Translations under genes and position numbers: made by a program
Notes under the pieces: model-generated
The model's database searches: none
What the model saw: only the letters and a program-made list of their open reading frames with translations
Told to the model about the DNA's origin: nothing
Shown: in pieces, positions 1-11,139 of the stretch
How the letters are laid out: the number at the start of each line of letters is the position of its first letter
How positions within the stretch are numbered: the stretch's first letter is position 1
Assembly (NCBI RefSeq): GCF_026210795.1
Contig: NC_089430.1
Coordinates: forward strand, 2,170,001-2,234,000
DNA from: Rhizophagus irregularis
Taxonomy: Eukaryota > Glomeromycota > Glomeromycetes > Glomerales > Glomeraceae
Reading direction: 5' to 3'
Length of the DNA: 64,000 nt

Positions 1-3000
1 ATTTTATGGAATAACTTGGGATTCAGAAATAAAAAATTATATGATGGTTTTGAATAATAAATGTAAAGAGTGTAATAAAATGTGTAATTCAATATACTTT
101 CGACAAAATTTTGAAAATTGGACTAGTAGTAATGATAATATCGATAAATCTATTCAAAATACACAGTTATTAGCTCATAAAGATGTAAGAATAGCATTAG
201 AATGGATACCTTATGATAGATTGTATAATATTAAATATATTTCAAAAGATGAGTTTGGTAAAATATATAGAGCAAATTGGACTGATGGATATATAAGATA
301 TGATAAAAGTTATGAAAGTTGGAATAATAATAATCAAAATTGGATAAGAGAAGGATGCAATATGTTTGTGAATTTGAAGAGTTTAAATACTCCAAATATT
401 CTTACATTAGAATTTATAAATAAGGTATAAGTTAATTACATAACAAAATTATAAATATTTTATTTTCTAATATATTATTACATTTGTAGATTAAAATTGA
501 ACATGAATTTTATGGTATAACTTGGGATTCAGAAATAAAAAATTATATGATGGTTTTGAATAATAAATGTAAAGAGTGTAATAAAATATGTAATTCAATG
601 TACTTTCAACAAAATTTTGAAAATTGGACTAGTGGTAATGATAATATCGATAAATCTATTCAAAATACACAGTTATTAGCTCATAAGGATGTAAGATTAG
701 CATTAGAATGGATACCTTATAATAAATTGTATAATATAAAATATATTTCAAAAGATGAGTTTGGTAAAATATATAGAGCAAATTGGACTGATGGATATAT
801 TTGGTATTGGGTTAATAAAAATCCAAATTGGATAAGAGAAGGATGCAATATGTTTGTGAATTTGAAGAGTCTAAATACTCAAAATATTCTTACATTGGAA
901 TTTATAAATAAGGTATAAGTTTAAGTTAATTTGTACATAACAAAATTATAAATATTTTATTTTTTTAATATATTATTACATTTGTAGATTAAAATTGAAC
1001 ATGAATTTTATGGAATAACTTGGGATTCAGAAATAAAAAATTATATGATGGTTTTGAATAATAAATGTAAAGAGTGTAATAAAATGTGTAATTCAATATA
1101 CTTTCAACAAAATTTTGAAAATTGGACTAGTGGTAATGATAATATCGATAAATCTATTCAAAATACACAGCTATTAGCTCATAAAGATGTAAGAGTAACA
1201 TTAGAATGGATACCTTATGATAGATTGTATAATATTAAATATATTTCAAAAGATGAGTTTGGTAAAATATATAGAGCAAATTGGACTGATGGATATATAA
1301 GATATTATGAAAGTTATGGAAGTTATCAAAGTTGGAATAATAAAAATCAAAATTGGATAAGAGAAGGATGCAATATGTTTGTGAATTTGAAGAGTTTAAA
1401 TACTCCAAATATTCTTACATTGGAATTTATAAATAAGGTATAAGTTAATTACATAACAAAATTATAAATATTTTATTTTCTAATATATTATTACATTTGT
1501 AGATTAAAATTGAACATGAATTTTATGGAATAACTTGGGATTCAGAAATAAAAAATTATATGATGGTTTTGAATAATAAATGTAAAGAGTGTAATAAAAT
1601 GTGTAATTCAATGTACTTTCAACAAAATTTTGAAAATTGGACTAGTGGTAATGATAATATCGATAAATCTATTCAAAATACACAGTTATTAGCTCATGAA
1701 GAGGTAAGTGTAGCATTAGAATGGATACCTTATAATAGATTGTATAATATTAAATATATTTCAAAAGATGAGTTTGGTAAAATATATAGAGCAAATTGGA
1801 CTGATGGATATATAATATATGATAAAAGTTATGAAAGTTGGAATAATAAAAATCAAAATTGGATAAGAGAAGGATGCAATATGTTTGTGAAATTGAAGAG
1901 TTTAAATACTCCAAATATTCTTACATTGGAATTTATAAATAAGGTATGAGTTTAAGTTAATTACATAACAAAATTATAAATATTTTATTTTTCTAATATA
2001 TTATTACATTTGTAGATTAAAATTGAACATGAATTTTATGGAATAACTTGGGATTCAGAAGCAAAAAATTATATGATGGTGTTGAATAATAAATGTAAAG
2101 AGTGCAATAAAATATGTAATTCAATTCGCTTTCAACATAGATTTATAGACTGGACTAGTGGAAATGATAATATTGATGAATTTATTAAAGATACTCAGAT
2201 ATCAGCTCATAAAGATGTAAAGGAAGCATCAGAATGGATACCTTATGATAGATTATATAATATTGAATATATTGCAAAAGATGAAGTATATAGGGCAAAT
2301 TGGATTGATGGAAATATAAATTATTTTAATTATAGTGGAAGTTGGAATAATGAAAATCAAAATTTGGTAAAAAAGGATAAAAATATATATGTATTACTGA
2401 AAGTTATAGATTATTCAAAAAGTATTACATCTGTACTTATGAAAGAGGTATTATAAATTTTTTATTTGATAATATAATTATAAAATTTTAAATGTTTTAT
2501 TAATAAAATATTTATTTATAGATTAATAAACTTTTTGGAATTACTTGGGATCCAGAAACAAAAAATTATATGATGGTTTTAAATAATAAATGTAAAAAGT
2601 GCAATAAAATATGTAATTCAATTTTCTTTCAACAGAAATTCATAGATTGGACTAGTGAAAATGATGATATTGATAAATTTATTCAAAATACTCAGTTATC
2701 AGCTCATGAGAATGTAAGGGAAGCATTAGAATGGATACCTTATAATACATTTCATGATATTAAATATATTGCAAAAGATGAATTTGGTAAAATTTATAGA
2801 GCAAATCGGACTGATGGATATATTTGGTATTGGGATAATAAAAATCAAAATTGGATAAGAGAAGGATGCAATATGTTTGTGAATTTGAAGAGTTTAAATA
2901 CTCCAAATATTCTTACATTAGAATTTATAAATAAGGTATAATTTTCAGTTAATTACATAACAAAATTATAAATATTTTACTTTTTAAATATATTATTACA

Positions 3001-4424
3001 TTTGTAGATTAAAATTGAACATGAATTTTATGGAATTACTTGGGATCCAGAAACAAAAAATTATATGATGGTTTTAAATAATAAATGTAAAAAGTGCAAT
3101 AAAATATGTAATTCAATTTTCTTTCAAAAGAAATTCAAAGATTGGACTAGTGAAAATGATGATATTGATAAATTTATTCAAAATACTCAGTTATCAGCTC
3201 ATGAGGATGTAAGGGAAGCATTAGAATGGATACCTTATAATAGATTTCATGATATTAAATATATTGCAAAAGATGAATTTGGTAAAATTTATAGAGCAAA
3301 TCGGACTGATGGATATATTTGGTATTGGGATAATAAAAATCAAAATTGGATAAGAGAAGGATGCAATATGTTTGTGAATTTGAAGAGTTTAAATACTCCA
3401 AATATTCTTACATTAGAATTTATAAATAAGGTATAATTTTCAGTTAATTACATAACAAAATTATAAATATTTTACTTTTTAAATATATTATTACATTTGT
3501 AGATTAAAATTGAACATGAATTTTATGGAATTACTTGGGATCCAGAAACAAAAAATTATATGATGGTTTTAAATAATAGATGTAAAAAGTGCAATAAAAT
3601 ATGTAATTCAATTCGCTTTCAACAGAAATTCATAGATTGGACTAGTGGAAATGATGATATTGATAAATTTATTCAAAATACTCAGTTATCAGCTCATGAA
3701 GATGTAAGGGAAGCATTAGAATGGATACCTTATAATAGATTTCATGATATTAAATATATTGCAAAAGATGAATTTGGTAAAATTTATAGAGCAAATCGGA
3801 CTGATGGATATATTTTATATTGGGATAATAAAAATCAAAATTGGATAAGAGAAGGATGCAATATGTTTGTAAATTTGAAGAGTTTAAATACTCCAAATAT
3901 TCTTACATTAGAATTTATAAATAAGGTATAATTTTCAGTTAATTAGTACATAACAAAATTATAAATATTTTACTTTTTTTAATATATTATTACATTTGTA
4001 GATTAAAATTGAACATGAACTTTATGGAATAACTTGGGGTTCAGAAACAAAAAATTATATGATTGTTTTGAATAATAAATGTAAAGAGTGCAATAAAATA
4101 TGTAATTCAATTCGCTTTCAACAGAAATTCCTAGATTGGACTAGTGGAAATGATGATATTGATAAATTTATTCAAAATACTCAGTTATCAGCTCATAAAG
4201 ATGTAAAGGAAGCATTGGAATGGATACCTTATGATAGATTTTATGATATTGAATATATTGCAAAAGGTGGGTTTGGCAAGGTATACAGAGCATATTTAAA
4301 TGATGGATTTATAACTGATTGGGATGATTTAAATAAAAACTGGAAAAGAATTAGCAATGATATATTGGTAGCTCTGAAAAGTTTGGATAATTCAAAAAAT
4401 ATTGCATCAGAATTTATTAATGAG
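1..4424 (+). repeat. Tandem array of nine kinase N-lobe exons, period about 0.5 kb
   Basis: Each unit is an exon of 414-450 nt plus a near-identical short intron. The exon begins with the kinase beta4-beta5/hinge segment (FYGITWDxETKNYMMVL), runs straight into a C-x2-C-x3-C motif, then WTSGNDxIDxFIQ, EWIPY, the glycine-loop region, the beta3 lysine region and alpha-C (EFINK), and ends at a phase-0 donor AAG|GTATAA. Copies 1-4 form one subgroup (LLAHKDV, ISKDEFGK, NWTDGY), copies 6-8 another (LSAHExVREAL, FHDIKYIAKDEFGK, NRTDGY). Copy 5 is divergent and lacks three codons at the glycine loop (AKDEVYRA). Copy 9 is the only one with a canonical loop. Most length differences lie in an Asn/Tyr-rich stretch after TDGYI. 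Confidence 0.9.
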
Positions 4425-6148
4425 GTATTACCTGATTAATTTAATTTATTATTTATGGTCATAAAATTTAAATTATTAGTTTTACTAAAATATTTATAAT
4501 ATTACATACACATAGATTATATTACATAATAAGGTAGGAATGGAAAATTTTGCGATTGTTGGATTTTATGGGATAACACAAGATCCAAAAACGAAAAATT
4601 ATATAATGGTTTTAGATTATGCAGAAGATGGAAGTTTACGAAATTATTTAGATAAAGAATATAAAAAGCTTACTTGGAATAAAAAGTTCGATTATTTACG
4701 ACATATTACAAATGGACTTGAATGTATTCATGAAAAGGAATTAATTCATCGAGATTTGCATATTGGAAATATATTAAAGTTTAAATATAAAACTGCTATA
4801 ACTGATATGGGACTATGTAAACCTGCAAATTATAATGCATTAGAAAACGTAAAAAACAACATATATGGTGTTTTGCCTTATATAGCCCCTGAAATTTTAA
4901 GAGGAAAAAATTATACCAAAGCTGCTGATATTTATAGTTTTGGTATAATAATGTATGAAGTGATTTCTGGATTACCTCCATATTATGATTTAGGCCATGA
5001 TAAAAATTTGGCAATAAAAATTTGCCAAGGTCTAAGACCGAGATTTAATATTAAAGTACCACAGTTAATTGTACATTTAATTAAAAGGTGCTTAGATGCC
5101 AATCCATCAGAACGGCCAATAACAAAAGAAATAAATAATATTTTACGAAGATGGCAAAATGGATCAAATGAAGAGTTACAAACACAAATTAAGGAAGCAG
5201 ATGAAATAAATGAAAATTCATTAAATAGCATTATACCTTCATCTGATTTAGGGATATCATATAATACGCATTCAGAAGCTATTTATACAAGTAGGTTACT
5301 CGATTTTAATAATCTACCTAAACCAAAAAATTCCGATGATTATTATGAACAAAATGATAACATAATAAGCAAGGAATATTCAGGTATTAATTAAGTATTT
5401 GTTAACTGTTACTTTTTAAATATAATTAGAAGTATGATTACAATAATAATAATCTTCAATTTATTAAATAGAATCTTTACAACTTAACTTTTCTCAATTG
5501 AATATTAATACGAGCGGTAAATAACTTACTTATGTAATGACTTTAATATACAAAATACTAACAATAAAGATCAATTCATTAAATAGAATCTTTGCAAATC
5601 AACATTTCTCAATTAAATATTAATGAAAATGGTAAATATTCCACTTATAACATCAAAAATATTTATAAAATACTAATAACAAAGTTTCAATTTATTAAAT
5701 AGAATCTTGTCAAATCAATATTTCTCAATTGAATATTAACGATAATGGTAAATATTACACTTATACTGTAACTTTAAAAATATTAGTTTATAATACTAAC
5801 AATAAAGTTTCAATAGAATCTTGTCAAATCAATATTTCTCAGTTGAATATTAATGAGAATGGTAAATATTACACTTATAACTTTAAAAATATTAGTTTAT
5901 AAATACTAAAAATAAGTCTTAATTTATTAAATAGAACCTTCATAAATCAATATTTATCGATTGTACGATAATGAAGATAGTAAATATTAATTTCTGCATA
6001 ATAACTTCATGTTTTTTTCGTTCGTAATTAATATAATCTTTTTTTTTTCTTAGGTCAAAATAGCGAATCAGGAAGCAAAAGAAAAAATTATTTCTTAAGT
6101 CAAAATAACGAATCTGAGAGTGAAAGAAAAAAAACTAAAATAGAATAA
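1..6148 (+). CDS. Tandem N-lobe protein kinase gene, 5' end outside window
   Basis: Predicted exons: <1-424, 490-912, 988-1437, 1503-1943, 2016-2447, 2522-2935, 3008-3430, 3503-3925, 4002-4424 (nine N-lobe repeats, phase 0/0), 4516-5383 (C-lobe, ends phase 1), micro-exons 5472-5516, 5587-5631, 5703-5747 and 5817-5861, terminal exon 6054-6148. All join in frame to at least 1664 residues. Introns between repeats are 65-91 nt, GT...TTTGTAG. The C-lobe exon has HRDLHIGN (catalytic Asp and Asn), DMG in place of DFG, APE and DIYSFG, so a Ser/Thr or TKL-type kinase fold is clear. Copy nine (4002-4424) has GGFGKVYRA and VALK, the intact nucleotide-binding loop and lysine; the other copies have DEFGKIYRA or worse. 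The tail is hydrophilic, with a repeated SQNxES motif. Whether all repeats enter one mRNA is inference; alternatives are exon choice, or a short functional gene (copy nine onward) behind an exon graveyard. Confidence 0.75.
5460..5979 (+). repeat. Tandem array of five 45-nt micro-exons
   Basis: Five units of about 115 nt. Each holds a 45-nt segment bounded by AG and GT: 5472-5516, 5587-5631, 5703-5747, 5817-5861 and 5935-5979. Read in phase 1/1, the first four encode ESLQ/CxINxSQLNINxN-like peptides with no stop and can be joined in any number. They link the phase-1 donor CAG|GTATTA at 5383 to the terminal exon at 6054. The fifth copy carries an in-frame TAA at 5943-5945 and is presumably dead or skipped. 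The flanking intron pieces are also repeated, so the whole exon-plus-intron unit was duplicated. Confidence 0.75.
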
Positions 6149-7378
6149 AATTATAATTATATATATCCTTTTTAGTTTTTTTGCTGCCGTTGCCGAGTTT
6201 AATTATAAAATTATTATTATTTTTTTTTAAAAAAAAAATTTGCCATTATGATTTAAAATTCTGCATAACATCGGCTTTCTTAAAATCCAGGGAGATAGAT
6301 AATCAACTAATTTTTTTTTTTTGCTTTTTTATAATTATTTGAATTGCAAAATTTTTTTTTATAAAAATTATGTTAGGTAGAATTTTAAATCATAATGACT
6401 TCATATTTAATTATATATAGATTTGTATTCATTGATTAAATAAATAACAATTTAAATTTTGAAAATATAAAGAATAAAATTATTTGGAATGAATATAATT
6501 CGGATTTTAATGCAAAAAAAGATTTATTATTGTAAATTTAAAAATTAACTTGCTGATATTTTACAATTGGAATATTTATTAACATTTGGTGCCTATTAAC
6601 TTACATGCTTGTAGACTTAATACTATTACATTGGTTTGAAAGTTCTTTAGAAACTGCTGCTCTTAAAATAATATATAATGTGAAATGATGACATTAATTG
6701 ATTAAATTTGAAGATAAACCAGCATATGTTTAAATGATAACAGATAAAATTGGTATAATTACAGCGATTAATGTAAGTTTTGTATACCATAATTAATGAA
6801 TATATAGAAAGTAAGTAATGGAAATTGACAAAGTAAGTAACGTAAAGTCACATGATCTATTACGTTACTTCTCTTATATAAGGTACGGAAGGACGGAAGG
6901 TAAATTTTGGCGGATGATAGGTTATATGTTGAACATTCTTTCTTTGTATCGAACTATGTTCTTTTGATGATCTTGCCAACTTCACATAAAATAAAATAAA
7001 ATAAAATAAACGGAAGGTAAATTTTTTTGGTAAATATTTTACGTTACTCCTTATATTTGCCACATGATCACATCATGTTTATTTATTTATCGAATCTCAT
7101 TTTCAGTATAGATTCATTTCCTTGGTTCCTTCCAGTTTTGCAATTAAGGTTCAGTTGTTTTAGTTGTTTTTCACTTTACGTTTCATTTCTTACTCATTTT
7201 TTTATTTTGTTTATTTTGTTTCTGTTTCATATTTCGTTTTTCACTAATTTTATTTCATTTTTTTTTAGATATTTTAGTTCTTTCAGTTCTAAAGGTATGT
7301 TTTTTTTTATTTTTTATTTAATTTTTTTTATTTCGTTTTTATCTTATATTTCGTTTCTTACTTTATGGTTTATTTTTT
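6149..7378. other. Non-coding AT-rich stretch
   Basis: No supported gene. It contains an inverted pair near 6240-6270 and 6370-6405 (ATTATGATTTAAAATTCTGC and its complement) flanking poly-T tracts, which looks like a small fold-back element. The palindromic TTACGTTACT/TTATATAAGG motifs (listed separately) are at about 6830-6895 and 7036-7060. The T-rich ORF at 7027-7389 reflects base composition. Confidence 0.5.
6862..6894. repeat. TTACGTTACT-TTATATAAGG inverted motif, left copy
   Basis: Contains TTACGTTACT then CTTATATAAGGTACGGA. The reverse complement recurs at about 9569-9601 (GTACCTTATATAAGG then AGTAACGTAA), with one further direct copy at about 9619-9645. Together they flank the minisatellite region as inverted copies about 2.7 kb apart. 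The core TTATATAA is self-complementary. This could be the terminal repeat of an AT-rich element family; no target duplication was established. Confidence 0.45.
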
Positions 7379-7386
7379 ACTTGGTT

Positions 7387-7763
7387 TAGTGCTTCTAACG
7401 GAATGGGTCAACCTGGGTCATGTGACCTGATCTGACTTCAGATTTAATAATTTTTATGACCCGGTGACCCACATGACCTGACCCGATTGACCCGAGTTAT
7501 TGAACAAATACTAATTAATTATAATAAATGAATGATAACAAAGCTTCATAATATTACAAATCTATTAAATCTATTATAATTTCATTAAGGTTTCATTATA
7601 ATGCCAAAAATATGGTGTCGCTCATTTTTTTTTCCTTTGAAAATTCGGGTTTAGATCCAGGATATCCGGTTGAACGGTTGGGTTTAGAATCAAGACTTTT
7701 TCACTTTGGTCGGGTTGGGTATATCTTCAAAACCTGACCCGACTTGATCCGTTAGGAGCACTA
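7387..7763. mobile_element. hAT-like MITE with 8-bp target duplication
   Basis: Ends TAGTGCTTCTAACGGA on the left; the right end is TCCGTTAGGAGCACTA, so the terminal inverted repeats differ at one position over 16 bp. The direct repeat ACTTGGTT lies at both junctions (7379-7386 and 7764-7771). An 8-bp duplication with TAGNG termini is the hAT superfamily pattern. The 377-bp interior has subterminal GGGTCA/GACCCG motifs (7406-7500 and 7680-7745) and no transposase, so it is non-autonomous. Confidence 0.75.
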
Positions 7764-7929
7764 ACTTGGTTTCCTATCATTATCCAACTTCCTATCATGA
7801 TCATTTTTTTTATTTTTTGTCTCATTATTTTTCATCTCATATTACTTCTCATTATTCGTCTCCCATTATTTCTATTACATTTTTTCATTTTCCATTATTT
7901 TTTTTTTCTCTCCTGTTTACTTCCCATCA

Positions 7930-9075
7930 TTTTTTTTGTCTCTCATCACTTCCTTTCGTTTCCCATCACTCCTTTTTGTCTCCCATCACTTCGTTTTGTC
8001 TCTCATCACTCCTTTTTGTTTCTCAACATTTCTTTTTGTCTCTCATCACTTCCTTTCGTCTCCCATCACTCCTCTTTGTCTCTCATCACACCTTTTCGTC
8101 TCCCATCACTCCTCTTTGTCTCTCATCACACCTTTTTGTCTCTCATCATTTCTTTTTGTCTCTCATCATTTCTTTTTGTCTCTCATCATTTCTTTTTGTC
8201 TCTCATCATTTCTTTTTGTCTCTCATCATTTCTTTTTGTCTCTCATCATTTCTTTTTGTCTCTCATCATTTCTTTTTGTCTCTCATCATTTCTTTTTGTC
8301 TCTCATCATTTCTTTTTGTCTCTCATCATTTCTTTTTGTCTCTCATCATTTCTTTTTGTCTCTCATCATTTCTTTTTGTCTCTCATCATTTCTTTTTGTC
8401 TCTCATCATTTCTTTTTGTCTCTCATCATTTCTTTTTGTCTCTCATCATTTCTTTTTGTCTCTCATCATTTCTTTTTGTCTCTCATCATTTCTTTTTGTC
8501 TCTCATCATTTCTTTTTGTCTCTCATCATTTCTTTTTGTCTCTCATCATTTCTTTTTGTCTCTCATCATTTCTTTTTGTCTCTCATCATTTCTTTTTGTC
8601 TCTCATCATTTCTTTTTGTCTCTCATCATTTCTTTTTGTCTCTCATCATTTCTTTTTGTCTCTCATCATTTCTTTTTGTCTCTCATCATTTCTTTTTGTC
8701 TCTCATCATTTCTTTTTGTCTCTCATCATTTCTTTTTGTCTCTCATCATTTCTTTTTGTCTCTCATCATTTCTTTTTGTCTCTCATCATTTCTTTTTGTC
8801 TCTCATCATTTCTTTTTGTCTCTCATCATTTCTTTTTGTCTCTCATCATTTCTTTTCGTCTCTCATCACTCTCCTCTGTCTCCCATCACTTCTTTTCGTC
8901 TCCCATCACTCCTCTTCGTCTCCTATCACTTCTTTTTGTCTCTCATCATTTCTTTTTGTCTCTCATCACTTCCTTTCGTCTCTCATCACTCTCCTCTGTC
9001 TCCCATCACTTCTTTTCGTCTCCCATCACTCCTCTTCGTCTCCTATCACTTCTTTTTGTCTCCCATCATGTCCTA
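7930..9075. repeat. 20-bp minisatellite, 35 perfect copies in the core
   Basis: The unit TCTCATCATTTCTTTTTGTC is perfect from 8141 to 8840 (35 copies). Flanks at about 7930-8140 and 8841-9075 hold diverged units (CCCATCACT, CTTTCGTC). In the 3' flank an 80-bp block (8861-8940) recurs at 8981-9060. Because 20 is not a multiple of three and the unit has no stop on this strand, all three frames stay open and repeat the same 20-residue peptide every 60 nt. The long ORFs here (7766-9259 and two overlapping ones) are therefore composition artefacts. Confidence 0.95.
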
Positions 9076-10750
9076 TTTCTCCTTTTTGTTTCCTATTACT
9101 TCTAATTGCTCTTTTTTACTCCCTTTCATCTTCTATTACTTTTCATTATTCCATTGTTATTTCATTTTTTTATTAGCATCTTTCTCCTTGATCATTATAA
9201 TTTACTTATCTTTTTTATTTATTGTTATTGTTTTTTTTAATTGTATCACTTCATGGTGATTTTTTCTTTAAAATCGAAAATGTGTGAATTAAATTTTAAT
9301 ATTTGCAAATAAAATTTCATTAATAAGATTATTTTGAATTAAATATATTTGCAAAAATTTTTTTTTTAAAAAATATCTTTGCAATAAAATTTTAAGTTTA
9401 ACAGATCAAAAATTAGCTAAGTTAAAACAATCAGCCATCAGCCGATTAATAAATTTACTCTATATATTGTGCATCATGTGACAATTGTGACATACTTGAA
9501 AAACCCAGGTGATGATTGCCCGGGTGACGTTTAGCAATCCCCTTATATCATTTTCTGTACCTTATATAAGGGGAGTAACGTAAAGTAAATATAATTGACT
9601 TTACGTTCCGTGCCTTATATAAGGGAAGTAACGTAAATTGTATCGTATGTACACGCTGTAAAATAGTAATAACCTTTCTTTTTCCCATTTTTAATAAGAA
9701 AATATTGAAAAAATGAAAAGATTTAATGTGAAACTATTGTACAAAAGCTATTTTTGTAGTGCATAATGGACATTTACTACTATCAATCGATCTAATTACT
9801 GTAAATCACTGACCCTTTTTTACTCTTTATTAAAAAGAAAGATACTGCAATTCTAAGTGATAAATAATATAAAAGTATCTTGTAGTAAATTTTTATATTA
9901 AAACTAATTCAACCAAGACAGTAAAATCCTCAGTTTTCTCTATATTTTAGCAGTAATAAAGGATGTAATATATATCACTCACTCTGTTATGCATTAAAAA
10001 TAAATTAGATTTCATTATTTGCTTCAAGATATTTTAACCTTTTAATCATCATCACCTTGTCGAATAGGCAAAATAATCATGTAAATCTTACTTTTTTTGG
10101 ACAATTTTGATAATGTTGGCCAGAATTTTATTTCCTGTTTTAATAACTGACTGACACTATAATAATTCTTGCCTTGAAAAAATGTGTACAGCCAATAATA
10201 AATCTTTTTTTGGTTGGACTTTACTTATTTTAATATTTTTCGGAAGACCCAATATATCTCCATTTATTTTAATTTTAGTTTCATTTTTGTCTATTTTAAT
10301 ATTTTTATTTGTACTTGGTTTGCCTAATCACTTTTAATTACTATACCCAAAATATTTTTGAGCTTGATAAGATTAAATGATTCAGTTCATTTTGATGGAA
10401 ATGGAATTATGCTTTCTTTTACTCTTACCATAAGTTTTCTGTGAACAACAAGATAATAAAATATAGTTAGTATAAAATCTTCAGGTATTTATTAAGATAA
10501 AAGCATTTGAATTAATAGTATAAAAACTAATAATAAGACTTGATCTAATAAATAGCATCTTTATCTTTACAAATAAAAATTAATTATGTAAATTTAACTT
10601 AATTATAATAATCCTGCTTTTTATACATGATTGATGGATTTTGTTTTTATTTATTCATTTATTTTTATTTATTTTATTTTTAAATAGATAACAAATCTAA
10701 AAGTAAAATCTAGAATAAAATCATATTTAACATTAGGCAATTTCTATTTG
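9076..10750. other. Non-coding stretch with palindromic motifs
   Basis: No gene recognised. At 9569-9645 there are two direct copies of CCTTATATAAGGGxAGTAACGTAAA separated by an inverted ACTTTACGTTCCG, the same motif family as at 6862-6894. The remainder is AT-rich with stops in all frames. Confidence 0.5.
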
Positions 10751-10751
10751 A

Positions 10752-11122
10752 ACACGGGTGTTTGAACCCGGGTCATGTAATTATTGACATTTTGACTAAT
10801 AGTATAAACTTCAAAATTAGTATATAAATGGATTTTTGCCTGCTCTACAAGTTTACCTAAGGTATCAAAGGTGCTTTTAAATGTCAGTTTTGACTTTACC
10901 TATGAATAATTGATTTTGCCGATCGTTCTTAAAAAAAATTTAGGAAATGATTGGCAAAGACAGTTTTTCATATATAAGTCAAAAACGGCATTCAAAATCC
11001 CCTTTGATGCCTTAAGTAAACTTGCAGAGCAGTCAAAAATACATATATATTACATAGAAAAAGTAAAAGGATGTGACATTGGTGTCATTATTTCACATAA
11101 CCCATGTTCAAACACCCCGCGT
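10752..11122. mobile_element. Putative MITE with GGGTGTTTGAAC inverted ends
   Basis: The left end has CGGGTGTTTGAAC then CCGGGTCATGT; the right end is the reverse complement of CGGGGTGTTTGAAC then ATGGGTTATGT, giving about 26 bp of imperfect terminal inverted repeat. A 73-codon frame inside (10910-11131) overlaps the right repeat and has no recognised product. No clean target duplication seen. Confidence 0.5.
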
Positions 11123-11139
11123 AAACTTTGAAATTTTCT

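Noticed and set aside
4796-5231. Two minus-strand ORFs opposite the array 1 kinase C-lobe
   Set aside because: Shadows of a strongly supported plus-strand kinase exon.
7766-9259. Three overlapping ORFs of 389-497 codons encoding Phe/Leu/Ser/His-rich 'membrane' proteins
   Set aside because: They are the three frames of a 20-bp tandem repeat without stop codons; each reads the same 20-residue peptide. No gene-like start, domain or composition.
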